From: Actinoplanes sp040639655 | GTDB taxonomy: Bacteria; Actinomycetota; Actinomycetes; Mycobacteriales; Micromonosporaceae | DNA: 64,000 nt | Reading direction: 5' to 3' | Assembly (NCBI RefSeq): GCF_040639655.1 | Contig: NZ_JBFAAI010000002.1 | Span: 186,001 to 250,000 of the forward strand | Part shown: positions 52,503 through 61,023 of the stretch, one piece after another | Layout of the letters: the number at the start of each line of letters is the position of its first letter | How positions within the stretch are numbered: the stretch's first letter is position 1 | Notes under the pieces: generated by a model | Told to the model about the DNA's origin: nothing | Database searches by the model: none | What the model saw: the letters and a program-made list of their open reading frames with translations, nothing else | Program-made: the position numbers and the translations under genes

Positions 52503-53486
52503 TTTCTGGGCACGGTACGCCGTGTCCCGGACGTCCGCCAGATACGCCGGCCACTCACCGCCGCCGTGGACCGCCAGCGAGGCGCCGCTGATGTAGCCGG
52601 CCAGCGGGGAAGCCAGCAGCAGGCAGGCGCTCGCCACCTCGGCGGCGGTGGCCGCCCGCCCCATCGGCACCGTCCGCGCCACGGTCGAGGCCGCCACCGG
52701 CCTGCCGCCCGAACCCACCACAGACCCGCCGCCTGAGCCGCCCACCGGCATCCCGTCCGGGCTGGTCGCCGGCGTTCCGTCCGGGGCGGTCGCCGGCGTT
52801 CCGTCCGGGGCGGTCGCTGGGATCGGGGTCGGTTGAACCGGGCCGACGACGAGGTTGTTGACCCGGACCTGCGGCGCCCACTCGGCGGCAAGGCTGGTGG
52901 CGAGGTGATGGAGGCCGGCTTTGGCCGCGCCGTAGGCGGCGGTTCCCGGAGAGGGCCGGGTGCCGCTCACACTCCCGATCATCAGGATGACGCCACCGGA
53001 GCTCTGCTCGCGCATGACCGCGTTGGCGGCCTGCGCGACGTGCAGCGGCGCGATCAGATTCAGTTCGATGATCTTCGCGTGCAGACGCGGCGAGGCGGTG
53101 CCGGCCGGGACCTCGGGGCTGCCGCCCGCATTGTTGATCAGCACGTCGAGGCGGCCGAAGCGGCTCCTCGCCGCGTCGATCAGCGCCGCGGCTTGCCCAG
53201 GGTCACGGACGTCCGCCTGAAAGAACTCGACCGGACGACACGGCCCACCCGCAGGCCCGCCCGACGCAAGCCCGCCCGAGGCAAGCCCACCCGGCGCAGG
53301 CCCGGCCGACGCAAACCCGGCCGAAGCGGGGCCGGCCGGCGCGGGTGGCGGACGGTCGGGCGGGTTCCGGCCGCAGATCAGGACGTCAGCGCCGGCCGCA
53401 TGGAAGGCGGCGGCGATGGCGGCACCGATGCCGCGGGTGCCACCGGTGACCACCACGGCGCGGCCGGTGAAGTCGAGGGGGTCCAT
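52500..53486 (-). CDS. Short-chain dehydrogenase (Rv3549c-like) with two low-complexity insertions
   Basis: A 328-residue SDR. GGTRGIGAAIA is the cofactor loop, LINNAGG is present, and catalytic Ser/Tyr/Lys lie in GSVSGTRPSPGTAAYGAAKAG. It is divergent from echA20 as Rv3549c is in M. tuberculosis, with a KstR2-type box between. Two segments are inserted relative to ordinary SDRs: an A/G/P-rich stretch after the second beta strand (near residues 42-85) and a PATAPDGT-repeat stretch near residues 230-275. Both come from tandem DNA repeats. The ATG at 53486 is preferred over an ATG 27 bases upstream. Confidence 0.82.
   Translation of the reverse strand: MDPLDFTGRAVVVTGGTRGIGAAIAAAFHAAGADVLICGRNPPDRPPPAPAGPASAGFASAGPAPGGLASGGLASGGPAGGPCRPVEFFQADVRDPGQAAALIDAARSRFGRLDVLINNAGGSPEVPAGTASPRLHAKIIELNLIAPLHVAQAANAVMREQSSGGVILMIGSVSGTRPSPGTAAYGAAKAGLHHLATSLAAEWAPQVRVNNLVVGPVQPTPIPATAPDGTPATAPDGTPATSPDGMPVGGSGGGSVVGSGGRPVAASTVARTVPMGRAATAAEVASACLLLASPLAGYISGASLAVHGGGEWPAYLADVRDTAYRAQK
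52753..52824. repeat. 24-bp tandem repeat inside the SDR gene
   Basis: Three 24-bp units start at 52753, 52777 and 52801 with few differences (CCGTCCGGGGCGGTCGCCGG core). In the SDR they encode PATAPDGT, PATAPDGT and PATSPDGM. Confidence 0.85.
53256..53345. repeat. 15-bp tandem repeat inside the SDR gene
   Basis: Six imperfect 15-bp units (type GCCCGCCCGACGCAA) run without gaps. They encode five-residue repeats such as AGFAS, AGPAP and GGLAS in the insertion after the nucleotide-binding part of the SDR. Confidence 0.82.
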
Positions 53487-53506
53487 GTCCGTCGATGCTA
53501 GCCACC

Positions 53507-53526
53507 CAAGCAAGCGCTAGGTTAGC
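53507..53526. promoter_or_regulatory. KstR2-type box between SDR and echA20
   Basis: AGCAAGCGCTAGGT (53509-53522) matches the KstR2 consensus AnCAAGnnCTTGnT at all but one position. It lies between the divergent SDR gene and the echA20-ipdABC operon, 13 bases before the echA20 start codon, and can serve both. Confidence 0.76.
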
Positions 53527-53535
53527 CTGACCGCC

Positions 53536-54273
53536 GTGGGGATCGAACTGCACCGCGGCGCGGTCGCCGAGGTGGTCGTCGACTATCCGCCGGTCAATGC
53601 GATCCCGGCGGCCGGTTGGCATGCCCTCGCCGACGCGATCGGGGCGGCCGGCGCGGATCCCGGGACGCGGGTGGTGGTGCTCGCCGCCGAGGGACGCGGG
53701 TTCTGTGCCGGTGTGGACATCAAGGAGATGCAGCGCACCCCGGGGCACGAGACGCTGCTCGCGGCCAATCGGGGGTGCGCGGCGACGTTCGCGGCGGTCT
53801 ACGACTGTCCGGTCCCGGTGATCGTGGCCGTGCAGGGGTTCTGTCTGGGCGGCGGGGTGGGCCTGGCCGGCAACGCCGATCTGGTGGTGGCCGCCGACGA
53901 CGCCACGTTCGGGCTGCCGGAGGTGGACCGGGGCGCGCTCGGAGCGGCCACCCACCTGGCCCGGCTGGTCCCTCACCAGCTGATGCGGACCATGGTCTAC
54001 ACCTGTCGTCCGGTCACCGCGTGGGAACTGCACCGGTTCGGGACCGTTCTCGAGGTGGTGCCGCCCGCCGGTCTGCGGCAGGCGGCGCGGCGGGTGGCCG
54101 GGGAGATCGCGGCGAAGGACCCGCTGGTCATCCGGCGGGCGAAGGAGTCGCTGAACGGGATCGATCCGGTCGACGTGAAGCGGTCCTACCGGTTCGAGCA
54201 GGGCTTCACCTTCGAGCTCAACCTGAACGGCGCCGGTGACCGGGCCCGGCAGAGGTTCGTGGACGGCGAGTGA
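53536..54273 (+). CDS. echA20: EchA20-like ring-D hydrolase, crotonase family
   Basis: A 245-residue crotonase-fold protein. Strong marks shared with M. tuberculosis EchA20 are VDYPPVNAIP, EGRGFCAGVDIKEMQRT, NRGCAATF, DATFGLPEVDRGALGAATH and YRFEQGFTFELNL near the end. EchA20 opens ring D of a CoA-linked intermediate of the HIP pathway. The GTG start at 53536 lies just after the KstR2-type box, so the message may be nearly leaderless. It is followed by ipdA, ipdB and ipdC in the same order as in M. tuberculosis. Confidence 0.92.
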   Translation: MGIELHRGAVAEVVVDYPPVNAIPAAGWHALADAIGAAGADPGTRVVVLAAEGRGFCAGVDIKEMQRTPGHETLLAANRGCAATFAAVYDCPVPVIVAVQGFCLGGGVGLAGNADLVVAADDATFGLPEVDRGALGAATHLARLVPHQLMRTMVYTCRPVTAWELHRFGTVLEVVPPAGLRQAARRVAGEIAAKDPLVIRRAKESLNGIDPVDVKRSYRFEQGFTFELNLNGAGDRARQRFVDGE

Positions 54274-54321
54274 GAAGCGCCGGAGAAGAGTGAGAAAGCG
54301 AGAAAAGGGACGGGTGACGGC

Positions 54322-55149
54322 GTGGACCGGATGGTCAGCATCGAGGAGGCGGCCGGGGAGGTCCGGGACGGGATGACCGTCGGGATCGGTGGCTGGGGGT
54401 CACGGCGCAAGCCGATGTCGGTGGTACGGGCGCTCGTGCGGTCCGGTGTGCGGGACCTGACACTGGTCAGCTACGGCGGGCCGGATGTGGGGCTGCTCGT
54501 GGCGGCGGGATGCGTACGCCGGATCGTCACCGGTTTCGTGTCGCTCGACAGCATCCCGCTGGAACCGCACTTCCGCGCCGCACGCAGCACCGGCACCGTC
54601 GAGCTGGCCGAGTACGACGAGGGAATGCTCTACTGGGGCCTGCTTGCGGCCGCGAACCGGCTGCCTTTCCTGCCGATCCGCGCGGGCCTGGGTTCCGACG
54701 TGATGCGGGTCAATCCGGGCCTGCGGACGGTCCGCTCCCCCTATCCCGACGCGACCGAGCTGGTCGCGATGCCGGCGATCCACCTGGACGTCGCGTTCAT
54801 CCATCTGAATCGGGCGGATCGCACCGGCAACGGCCGCTATCTGGGCCCCGACCCGTACTTCGACGATCTCTTCTGCCTGGCCGCGAGGAGACGGTTCCTC
54901 TCGTGCGAACGCGTCGAGACCACCGACGAGCTGGTGGCCGGCGGTCCGCCGCAGACGCTGCTCGTCAATCGGTCGATGGTCGACGGCGTGCTGGAGACCC
55001 CGAACGGCGCCCATTTCACCAGCTGCGTCCCCGACTACGGGCGGGACGAGGCGTTCCAGCGCGAATATGCCCGCACCGACTGGGCCACCTTCCGCGAGCG
55101 GTACCTCGACGGCGACGAGAACGACTATCAGGCCGCGGTGAAACGGTGA
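54322..55149 (+). CDS. ipdA: IpdA, alpha subunit of the COCHEA-CoA hydrolase
   Basis: A 275-residue class I CoA-transferase-like subunit. GMTVGIGGWGSRRKPMSVVRAL opens the fold, and GPDVGLLVAAG, EYDEGMLYWGLLAAANRLPF and HLNRADRTGNGRYLGPDPYFDD fit IpdA. IpdAB hydrolyses the last ring (ring C) of the steroid nucleus as its CoA thioester. The start is GTG. Its TGA overlaps the GTG of ipdB, so the subunits are translationally coupled. Confidence 0.93.
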   Translation: MDRMVSIEEAAGEVRDGMTVGIGGWGSRRKPMSVVRALVRSGVRDLTLVSYGGPDVGLLVAAGCVRRIVTGFVSLDSIPLEPHFRAARSTGTVELAEYDEGMLYWGLLAAANRLPFLPIRAGLGSDVMRVNPGLRTVRSPYPDATELVAMPAIHLDVAFIHLNRADRTGNGRYLGPDPYFDDLFCLAARRRFLSCERVETTDELVAGGPPQTLLVNRSMVDGVLETPNGAHFTSCVPDYGRDEAFQREYARTDWATFRERYLDGDENDYQAAVKR

Positions 55150-55838
55150 CGCGGGCGGAGACGTGCGTGGTGGCCTGCGCCGAGGCGTGGCGCGGGGACG
55201 GGGCGGTCCTGGCCGGTTTCGCGGGGCTGATCCCGCAGCTGGGCGCCCGGCTGGCCCAGCTCACCTTCGCACCGGATCTGCTGGTGACCGACGGTGAGGC
55301 AACGCTGCTGCGGGACGGCCGGGAGGAGGGCTGGCTGCCGTACCGCCAGGTCTTCTCGATGGTGGCGGCCGGAACCCGGCACGTCATGATGGGCGCGAGC
55401 CAGCTCGATCGGTCGGGCAACCAGAACATCTCCTGTGTCGGGCCGTGGGAGCGGCCGGTGTCGCAGCTGCTGTGCGTGCGCGGGGCGCCCGGCAACACGA
55501 TCAACCATCCGGTCAGCTACTGGATCCCCCGGCACTCGCCGCGGGTCTTCGTCGAGCACGTCGACATGGTGTCCGGCGTCGGTCACGACCGCGGCGCGTA
55601 CGAGATCCGCCTGGTCGTCACGAACCTGGCCGTCCTCGACTTCGCCACGCCGGACCGGTCGATGCGGCTGCGCTCGGTGCATCCGGGCGTGACGGTCGGC
55701 GAGGTGCTGGCCGCCACCGGTTTCACGCTGACCGTTCCCGATCATGTGCCGCAGACCCGGGAACCGACCGGCACGGAGCTCCGGCTGATCCGGGAGCGGC
55801 TCGATCCGGACGGTCACCGGGAGCGGGAGGTCCGATGA
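55146..55838 (+). CDS. ipdB: IpdB, beta subunit of the COCHEA-CoA hydrolase
   Basis: A 230-residue partner of IpdA. Shared blocks with M. tuberculosis IpdB are ARLAQLTFAPDLLVTDGEA, RHVMMGASQLDRSGNQNIS, VRGAPGNTINHPVSYW and VFVEHVDMVSGVGHDRG. It is about 20 residues shorter than the mycobacterial protein, mainly between TLLRDG and EEGWLPY. The GTG start overlaps ipdA, and its TGA overlaps the ATG of ipdC. Confidence 0.93.
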   Translation: MTRAETCVVACAEAWRGDGAVLAGFAGLIPQLGARLAQLTFAPDLLVTDGEATLLRDGREEGWLPYRQVFSMVAAGTRHVMMGASQLDRSGNQNISCVGPWERPVSQLLCVRGAPGNTINHPVSYWIPRHSPRVFVEHVDMVSGVGHDRGAYEIRLVVTNLAVLDFATPDRSMRLRSVHPGVTVGEVLAATGFTLTVPDHVPQTREPTGTELRLIRERLDPDGHREREVR

Positions 55839-56884
55839 GGACGCCGCTCACCGAGCTGCTCGGTTGCCGGCATCCGATCGTGCAGACCGGGATGGGTTAC
55901 GTGGCCGGCGCCCGGCTGGTCTCGGCGGTCGCCGAGGCCGGCGGTTTCGGCATCGTCGCGTCGGCGACCATGAGCCTGGACCAGCTGCGCGCCACGATCC
56001 GGGAGATCAAGGGCCGGACCGGGAACCCCTTCGGAGTCAATGTACGCGCGGACGCGCCGGACGCCGGCGAACGCATCGACCTGCTGATCCGCGAGCGGGT
56101 CCGGCTGGCGTCGTTCGCCCTCGCGCCGGACCGTGACCTGATCCGGCGGTGCACCGACGGCGGGGTGCTGACCATGCCGTCGGTCGGTGCGCTGCGGCAC
56201 GCCGAGAAGGTCGCCGGCTGGGGTGTCGACGCGGTGCTGGTGCAGGGCGGTGAGGGCGGCGGGCACACCGGCCAGGTGCCGACGACGCTCCTGCTCCCGC
56301 AGGTGGTGGACGCGGTCGACATCCCGGTGGTGGCGGCCGGCGGGTTCTTCGACGGGCGCGGGCTGCTCGCGGCGCTCGCCTACGGTGCGGCCGGCATCGC
56401 GATGGGCACCCGGTTCCTGCTGACCGCGGAGAGCCCGGTCGGCATGCGGGTGAAGCAGCTCTACCTCGACGCGACCGTGACCGGGACCGTGGTGACGACA
56501 AGGGTGGACGGGGTGCCGCACCGGGTTCTGCGTACTCCGTACATCAATGGGCTGGAGGACTCGGGCCGGGTGAGCGCGCTGCTGAGGGCGGCCCGGCACG
56601 CGATCGCGTTCCGCCGTCTGGCCGGCCTGTCGTGGCCGCAGCTGATGCGGGCCGGGCGGGCGGCACGGCACGGCCGGGATCTGAGCTGGGCGCAGACGCT
56701 GATGGCCGCGGGCACGCCGGTGCTGCTGCGCACGGCGATGGTCGAGGGGCGGCCGGATTTCGGGGTGATGTCGGCCGGGCAGGTCGCCGGGCTGATCGAC
56801 GACCTGCCGTCGTGTGCCGCGCTGATCGACCGGATCGTGAGGGACGCCGAGGACGGGCTGGGACGGCTCACAGCCGTTCGATGA
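55835..56884 (+). CDS. ipdC: IpdC-like flavin-dependent oxidoreductase
   Basis: A 349-residue nitronate-monooxygenase-like TIM barrel. LLGCRHPIVQTGMGYVAGARL opens it in family style; VLVQGGEGGGHTGQVPT and VVAAGGFFDGRGLLAALAYGAAGIAMGTRF are the FMN phosphate-binding blocks. IpdC acts in the HIP pathway on a hydroxylated CoA intermediate, in M. tuberculosis directly downstream of ipdB as here. Its ATG overlaps the ipdB stop. Its 3' end overlaps the convergent fadA6 by 17 bases. Confidence 0.9.
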   Translation: MRTPLTELLGCRHPIVQTGMGYVAGARLVSAVAEAGGFGIVASATMSLDQLRATIREIKGRTGNPFGVNVRADAPDAGERIDLLIRERVRLASFALAPDRDLIRRCTDGGVLTMPSVGALRHAEKVAGWGVDAVLVQGGEGGGHTGQVPTTLLLPQVVDAVDIPVVAAGGFFDGRGLLAALAYGAAGIAMGTRFLLTAESPVGMRVKQLYLDATVTGTVVTTRVDGVPHRVLRTPYINGLEDSGRVSALLRAARHAIAFRRLAGLSWPQLMRAGRAARHGRDLSWAQTLMAAGTPVLLRTAMVEGRPDFGVMSAGQVAGLIDDLPSCAALIDRIVRDAEDGLGRLTAVR

Positions 56885-57986
56885 TCGTCACGTTGGCCTG
56901 CCCGCCGCCCTCGCACATGGTCTGCAGGCCGTACCGGCCGCCGGAGCGTTCGAGTTCGTGCAGCAGGCTGACCATGAGCCGGGCGCCGGTGGCGCCGAGA
57001 GGGTGTCCGAGAGCGATCGCGCCGCCGTTGACGTTGACCCGGCCGGGGTCGGCGCCGGTCTCCCGCAGCCACGCCAGGACGACGCTCGCGAACGCCTCGT
57101 TGATCTCGAAACGGTCGATGTCACCGACGGTGAGGCCGGTCCGGCGCAGGGCGTGGGCGGTGGCCGGGATCGGGGCGGTGAGCATCAGGACCGGGTCGTC
57201 GCCGCGGGCGGAGAGGTGGTGGATCCGGGCTCGCGGACGCAGGCCGTGATCGCGGATCGCCTGTTCACCGGCGATCAGGAGAGCCGCGGCGCCGTCGGCG
57301 ATCTGGCTGGAGGTGGCGGCGGTGGCCGACCCGCCCGCCCGGAGCGGCTGGAGGGCGGCCATCCTGGACGCGGTGGTGTCGCGGCGAGGGCACTCGTCTC
57401 TTCCCGGCCCGGTGATCTCGCCGTCGAACCAGCCCCGGTCGATCGCGGCGACCGCCCTCTCATGACTTCGCAGCGCGAAGGCCTCCATCTCGGCGCGCGT
57501 GATGGACCACTTCTCCGCGATGTCGTCCGCGCTGCGGAACTGCGAGATCGGCTGGTCGCCGTACCGTCGCAGCCAGCCGTCACTGTTCACATAGGGCCCG
57601 GCCGGGGCCATCGCACCACCGATCGGGACCTGACTCATGTTCTGCACTCCACCGGCCACGATCAGGTCGGCGGTGCCGCTCATCACGGCCTGGGCGGCGA
57701 AGTGCACGGCCTGCTGCGACGATCCGCACTGCCGGTCCACGGTGACGCCGGGAACATGTTCTGGAAGTCCGGCCGCCAGCCACGCCGTCCGGGCGATGTC
57801 GCCGGACTGCGGGCCGATCGTGTCGACGCAGCCGAGGATCACGTCGTCGACCGCGGCCGGATCGACGTCTTTCAGGAGTTCCCTGATCACCAAGGCACCC
57901 AGATCGGCCGGGTGCACGGCGGAAAGCAAACCGCCACGACGGCCGACCGGGGTACGCACCGCGCCTGCCAGATAAGCCTCCATCAT
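56868..57986 (-). CDS. fadA6: FadA6-like thiolase
   Basis: A 372-residue thiolase. The catalytic nucleophile is C87 in VDRQCGSSQQAVHF; the histidine is in GGAIALGHPLGATGAR and the second cysteine in CEGGGQANVTI (C358). Blocks such as ADLIVAGGVQNMSQVPI and GLRPRARIHHLSARGDDPV match M. tuberculosis FadA6 closely. It carries out a thiolytic step late in HIP degradation. A region between residues 195 and 215 is a little shorter than in mycobacteria. It converges on ipdC and is divergent from fadE29, with a KstR-type box between. Confidence 0.92.
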   Translation of the reverse strand: MMEAYLAGAVRTPVGRRGGLLSAVHPADLGALVIRELLKDVDPAAVDDVILGCVDTIGPQSGDIARTAWLAAGLPEHVPGVTVDRQCGSSQQAVHFAAQAVMSGTADLIVAGGVQNMSQVPIGGAMAPAGPYVNSDGWLRRYGDQPISQFRSADDIAEKWSITRAEMEAFALRSHERAVAAIDRGWFDGEITGPGRDECPRRDTTASRMAALQPLRAGGSATAATSSQIADGAAALLIAGEQAIRDHGLRPRARIHHLSARGDDPVLMLTAPIPATAHALRRTGLTVGDIDRFEINEAFASVVLAWLRETGADPGRVNVNGGAIALGHPLGATGARLMVSLLHELERSGGRYGLQTMCEGGGQANVTIIERL

Positions 57987-58009
57987 TGACGCCCTCCCGT
58001 CGCAGCGAG

Positions 58010-58023
58010 TAGAACGTGTTCTA
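58010..58023. promoter_or_regulatory. KstR-type box between fadA6 and fadE29
   Basis: TAGAACGTGTTCTA, identical to the box at 46103. It lies 24 bases from each of the two divergent start codons and so probably controls both genes. Confidence 0.84.
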
Positions 58024-58046
58024 ACTTACCGGGATCGGGGTGGCCC

Positions 58047-59180
58047 ATGCACGTCGGATACACGCCCGGGCAGGAGAAGCTGCGGGCCTCACTTCGGGAG
58101 TACTTCGCCGCCCTGATGACACCCGATCTGCGGGCCGGGCTGGACGGCGGCGGAGGCGAGTACGGCGACGGCGTCGCGTACCGGCAGGTGGTCCGGCAAC
58201 TCGGGCGCGACGGATGGCTGAGCCTCGGCGGACGGCCCCGGATCGAGCAGCTGATCTTCGCGGACGAGGCGGCGCTGGCCGGGGTGCCGGTGCCGTTCCT
58301 GACCCTCTACACGGTCGGGCCCACCATCGCCCGGCACGGCACCGAACAGCAGAAGGCCGAACTCGTGCCCCGGATCGAGGCCGGCGAGGTGCACTTCTCG
58401 ATCGGCTACTCCGAACCGGATGCCGGCACCGACCTGGCAGCGCTCAAGACTCGTGCGGTCCGCGACGGCGACTCCTACGTGATCAACGGCCAGAAGATGT
58501 GGACCAGCCTCATCCAGTACGCCGACTACGTCTGGCTGGCCTGCCGCACCTCTGCCGACGCTCCACGGCACAAAGGCCTCTCCATGCTCGTCGTGCCGAC
58601 CGATGCCCCCGGCTTCTCCTGGACACCGGTGCGGACCGTGGCCGGGCCGTCGACAAGCGCCACCTACTACGACGACGTACGGGTGCCGGTGTCCGCCCTG
58701 GTCGGCGTGGAGAACCAGGGCTGGCGCCTGATCACCGACCAGCTCAACCACGAGCGGGTGGCCCTCACCTCGGCCGCGCCGCTGCAACGGGCGCTGCGGG
58801 AGGTCCGGGACTGGGCGGCCGGCACCGGGCGCCTCGAACAGGAGTGGGTACGGCTGCACCTGGCCCGCGTGCATGCCAAGACCGAGGTGCTGAAACTGTT
58901 CAACTGGCGGGCCTGCGTCACCGACGGCACCCCGGCCGCACCGCGGGCCTCGGCCGGGAAGGTCTACGGCACCGAGCTGGCGATCGAGGCGTACCGGCTG
59001 CTCATGGAGATCATCGGCCCGGCCGCGACGATCCGGGCCGGCTCGCCGGGAGCGGTGCTCGCCGGACGGATCGAGCGGATGTACCGGGCCTCACTGATCC
59101 TCACGTTCGGCGGCGGGGCCAACGAGGTCCAGCGCGACATCATCGCGGCCGGCGCTCTCGGCCTCCCGATCCGGCGCTGA
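58047..59180 (+). CDS. fadE29: FadE29-like acyl-CoA dehydrogenase (ChsE2)
   Basis: A 377-residue acyl-CoA dehydrogenase subunit. Blocks shared with M. tuberculosis FadE29/ChsE2 are HFSIGYSEPDAGTDLAALKT, DGDSYVINGQKMWTS, ADYVWLACRT, TYYDDVRVPVSALVG and GWRLITDQLNHERV. ChsE2 pairs with ChsE1 in a heterotetramer that dehydrogenates the three-carbon side-chain CoA ester of cholesterol. The partner gene follows after nine bases. The KstR-type box upstream fits the mycobacterial regulon. Confidence 0.88.
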   Translation: MHVGYTPGQEKLRASLREYFAALMTPDLRAGLDGGGGEYGDGVAYRQVVRQLGRDGWLSLGGRPRIEQLIFADEAALAGVPVPFLTLYTVGPTIARHGTEQQKAELVPRIEAGEVHFSIGYSEPDAGTDLAALKTRAVRDGDSYVINGQKMWTSLIQYADYVWLACRTSADAPRHKGLSMLVVPTDAPGFSWTPVRTVAGPSTSATYYDDVRVPVSALVGVENQGWRLITDQLNHERVALTSAAPLQRALREVRDWAAGTGRLEQEWVRLHLARVHAKTEVLKLFNWRACVTDGTPAAPRASAGKVYGTELAIEAYRLLMEIIGPAATIRAGSPGAVLAGRIERMYRASLILTFGGGANEVQRDIIAAGALGLPIRR

Positions 59181-59189
59181 GGAGGGACC

Positions 59190-60092
59190 ATGGATTTCGA
59201 ACTGAGCAGCGAGGCCCGTGAACTGTCCGGGCTCACCCGCGACCTGGCCGAGTCCGGGCGCCCGCTGTGGCCGGCGCTGGCCGAGGCCGGGGTGCTGGCC
59301 GCGGCCCTGCCGAAACGCGCCGGCGGCGAAGGCTACGGCCTGATCGAGCAGTGCGCCGTCCTGGTCGAACTGGGCCGGCACGCCGCCGCCGTCCCGTACC
59401 TGCCGTCGATCGTGGCGGCCGCGTCGACGATCGCCGAGTTCGGCACCGCCGAGCAGGTCGAGAAGTGGGCCGCCCCGGCCGGTCGCGGCGAGCTGGTCCT
59501 CACCGTTGCGGGCCCCGCGTCCACCCCGGCGGCCGCCGACGCCGCGCTGGTCCTGATCCCGGCAGCGGACAGCGTGACCCTGCAGCGCCCGCGGTCACGC
59601 CTGCCTCAGGAGGTGTCCGGCAGTCCCGGAGCCGGGCAGATCGACGGTTCACCGGAGGGGACGCTGCCCGGAGGCGGCCCGCTCCGGAGACGGCTCACCA
59701 TCGGCGCGGCCGCCATGCAGCTCGGCATCGCCGAACGCGCCCTCGAACTGACCGCCGCCTACGCCCGCGAACGGGTCCAGTTCGAGCGGCCGATCGGTTC
59801 CTTCCAGGCCGTCTCGCAACGCCTCGCCGACGCGTGGATCGACGTGGAGGCGCTGCGGCTGGCCCTGTGGCAGGCGGCCTGCCGCCCCGAACCCGCCGAG
59901 ACCGCGACCGCCGGGTTCTGGGCCACCGAGACCGGGCACCGGGTTCTGCACACCGCGGTCCACGTGCACGGCGGTGTCGGCATCGACCTGGACTATCCGC
60001 TGCACCGCTACTTCCTGGCCGCCGAACATCACGAGTTCCTGCTCGGCGGCGCCACCGCCCACCTTCTCGACCTGGCCGAGGTGCTGCCGTGA
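59190..60092 (+). CDS. fadE28: FadE28-like acyl-CoA dehydrogenase (ChsE1), short
   Basis: A 300-residue subunit, about 40 residues shorter than mycobacterial ChsE1. It starts MDFELSSEARELSG and has LVELGRHAAAVPYLPS, ALELTAAYARERVQFERPIG, VHVHGGVGIDLDYPLHRY and LLGGATAHLLDL as in the family. The middle beta-domain, about residues 105-170, is reduced and replaced by a low-complexity stretch with SRLPQEVSGSPGAGQIDGSP. Its stop overlaps the GTG of the next gene. It most likely forms a mixed complex with the FadE29-like protein. Confidence 0.84.
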   Translation: MDFELSSEARELSGLTRDLAESGRPLWPALAEAGVLAAALPKRAGGEGYGLIEQCAVLVELGRHAAAVPYLPSIVAAASTIAEFGTAEQVEKWAAPAGRGELVLTVAGPASTPAAADAALVLIPAADSVTLQRPRSRLPQEVSGSPGAGQIDGSPEGTLPGGGPLRRRLTIGAAAMQLGIAERALELTAAYARERVQFERPIGSFQAVSQRLADAWIDVEALRLALWQAACRPEPAETATAGFWATETGHRVLHTAVHVHGGVGIDLDYPLHRYFLAAEHHEFLLGGATAHLLDLAEVLP

Positions 60093-60955
60093 AATTCACC
60101 CTGGGGATCGCGCTGAGTCCGCTCGACCAGCTGACCGGGCTCGCCCGTACCGCCGAAGAGGTCGGTTTTGCCTCGATCGCCTTACCGGACTCGCTGTTCT
60201 ACTCGGAGCACGTGTCCGCCTCGTATCCGTACACACCGGACGGCAGCCGGTTCTGGAACGCGGACACGCCCTGGCCGGACCCGATGGTCGCGGCCGGGGC
60301 GATGGGTGCCGTCACGTCGACGATCCGCTTCTACACCCAGGTCCTCAAACTCGACCCGCGCAACCCGTTGCTGCTGGCCCGGCAGATCGGCACGGTCGCG
60401 GTGCTCACCGGCAACCGGTTCGGTCTCGGTGTCGGGCTCGGCTGGTCGCCCGAGGAGTCGTACTGGTGCGGCACCGGGTTCAAGGACCGCGGTGTCCGCG
60501 CCGACGAGTCCATCGAGATCATCCGGCGGATCCTGGCCGGCGGCATGGTCTCGTTCCACGGCAGGCACTTCTCGTTCGAGAAACTCCAGATGAGCCCGGC
60601 GCCGGCCGAACCGGTCCCGATCTATGTGGGCGGGCACACCGAGCCGGCGCTGCGGCGGGCCGCCCGCATCGGCGACGGCTGGTCGTCGGCCATGATCGGC
60701 TTCGACGACCTGCGGTCGGTCATCGGCCGGCTGCGCGAGCTACGCACCGAGCACGGCCGCGACGGCCTGCCGTTCGAGATCCAGGCGGTCTGCATCGACC
60801 GGCCCGGCCTGGACGGCTTCCGGCAGCAGGCCGAGATCGGTGTCACCGACGCCATCGTCGTACCGTGGCGCCGCTTCGACGCGACCCTGCAGGAGAAACA
60901 GGACGCCCTGCACCGCTTCGCCGAGAAGTTCATCAAGCCGCTGAGCAGCGGGTGA
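60089..60955 (+). CDS. LLM-class F420-dependent oxidoreductase
   Basis: A 288-residue luciferase-like protein starting MKFTLGIALSPLDQLTGLAR. GNRFGLGVGLGWSPEESYWCG and PVPIYVGGHTEPALRRAARIGDGW are family marks. Its GTG overlaps the fadE28 stop, so it belongs to the same KstR-type operon. A similar gene, Rv3520c, is in the mycobacterial KstR regulon, but I cannot claim orthology. The substrate is unknown. Confidence 0.86.
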   Translation: MKFTLGIALSPLDQLTGLARTAEEVGFASIALPDSLFYSEHVSASYPYTPDGSRFWNADTPWPDPMVAAGAMGAVTSTIRFYTQVLKLDPRNPLLLARQIGTVAVLTGNRFGLGVGLGWSPEESYWCGTGFKDRGVRADESIEIIRRILAGGMVSFHGRHFSFEKLQMSPAPAEPVPIYVGGHTEPALRRAARIGDGWSSAMIGFDDLRSVIGRLRELRTEHGRDGLPFEIQAVCIDRPGLDGFRQQAEIGVTDAIVVPWRRFDATLQEKQDALHRFAEKFIKPLSSG

Positions 60956-61023
60956 GCCCGCCAGCCGTGCCGCACACCGGCCATACGGCCGGGGGGTTCG
61001 GCGGCGGCGGTAGCCTCGGTGCG

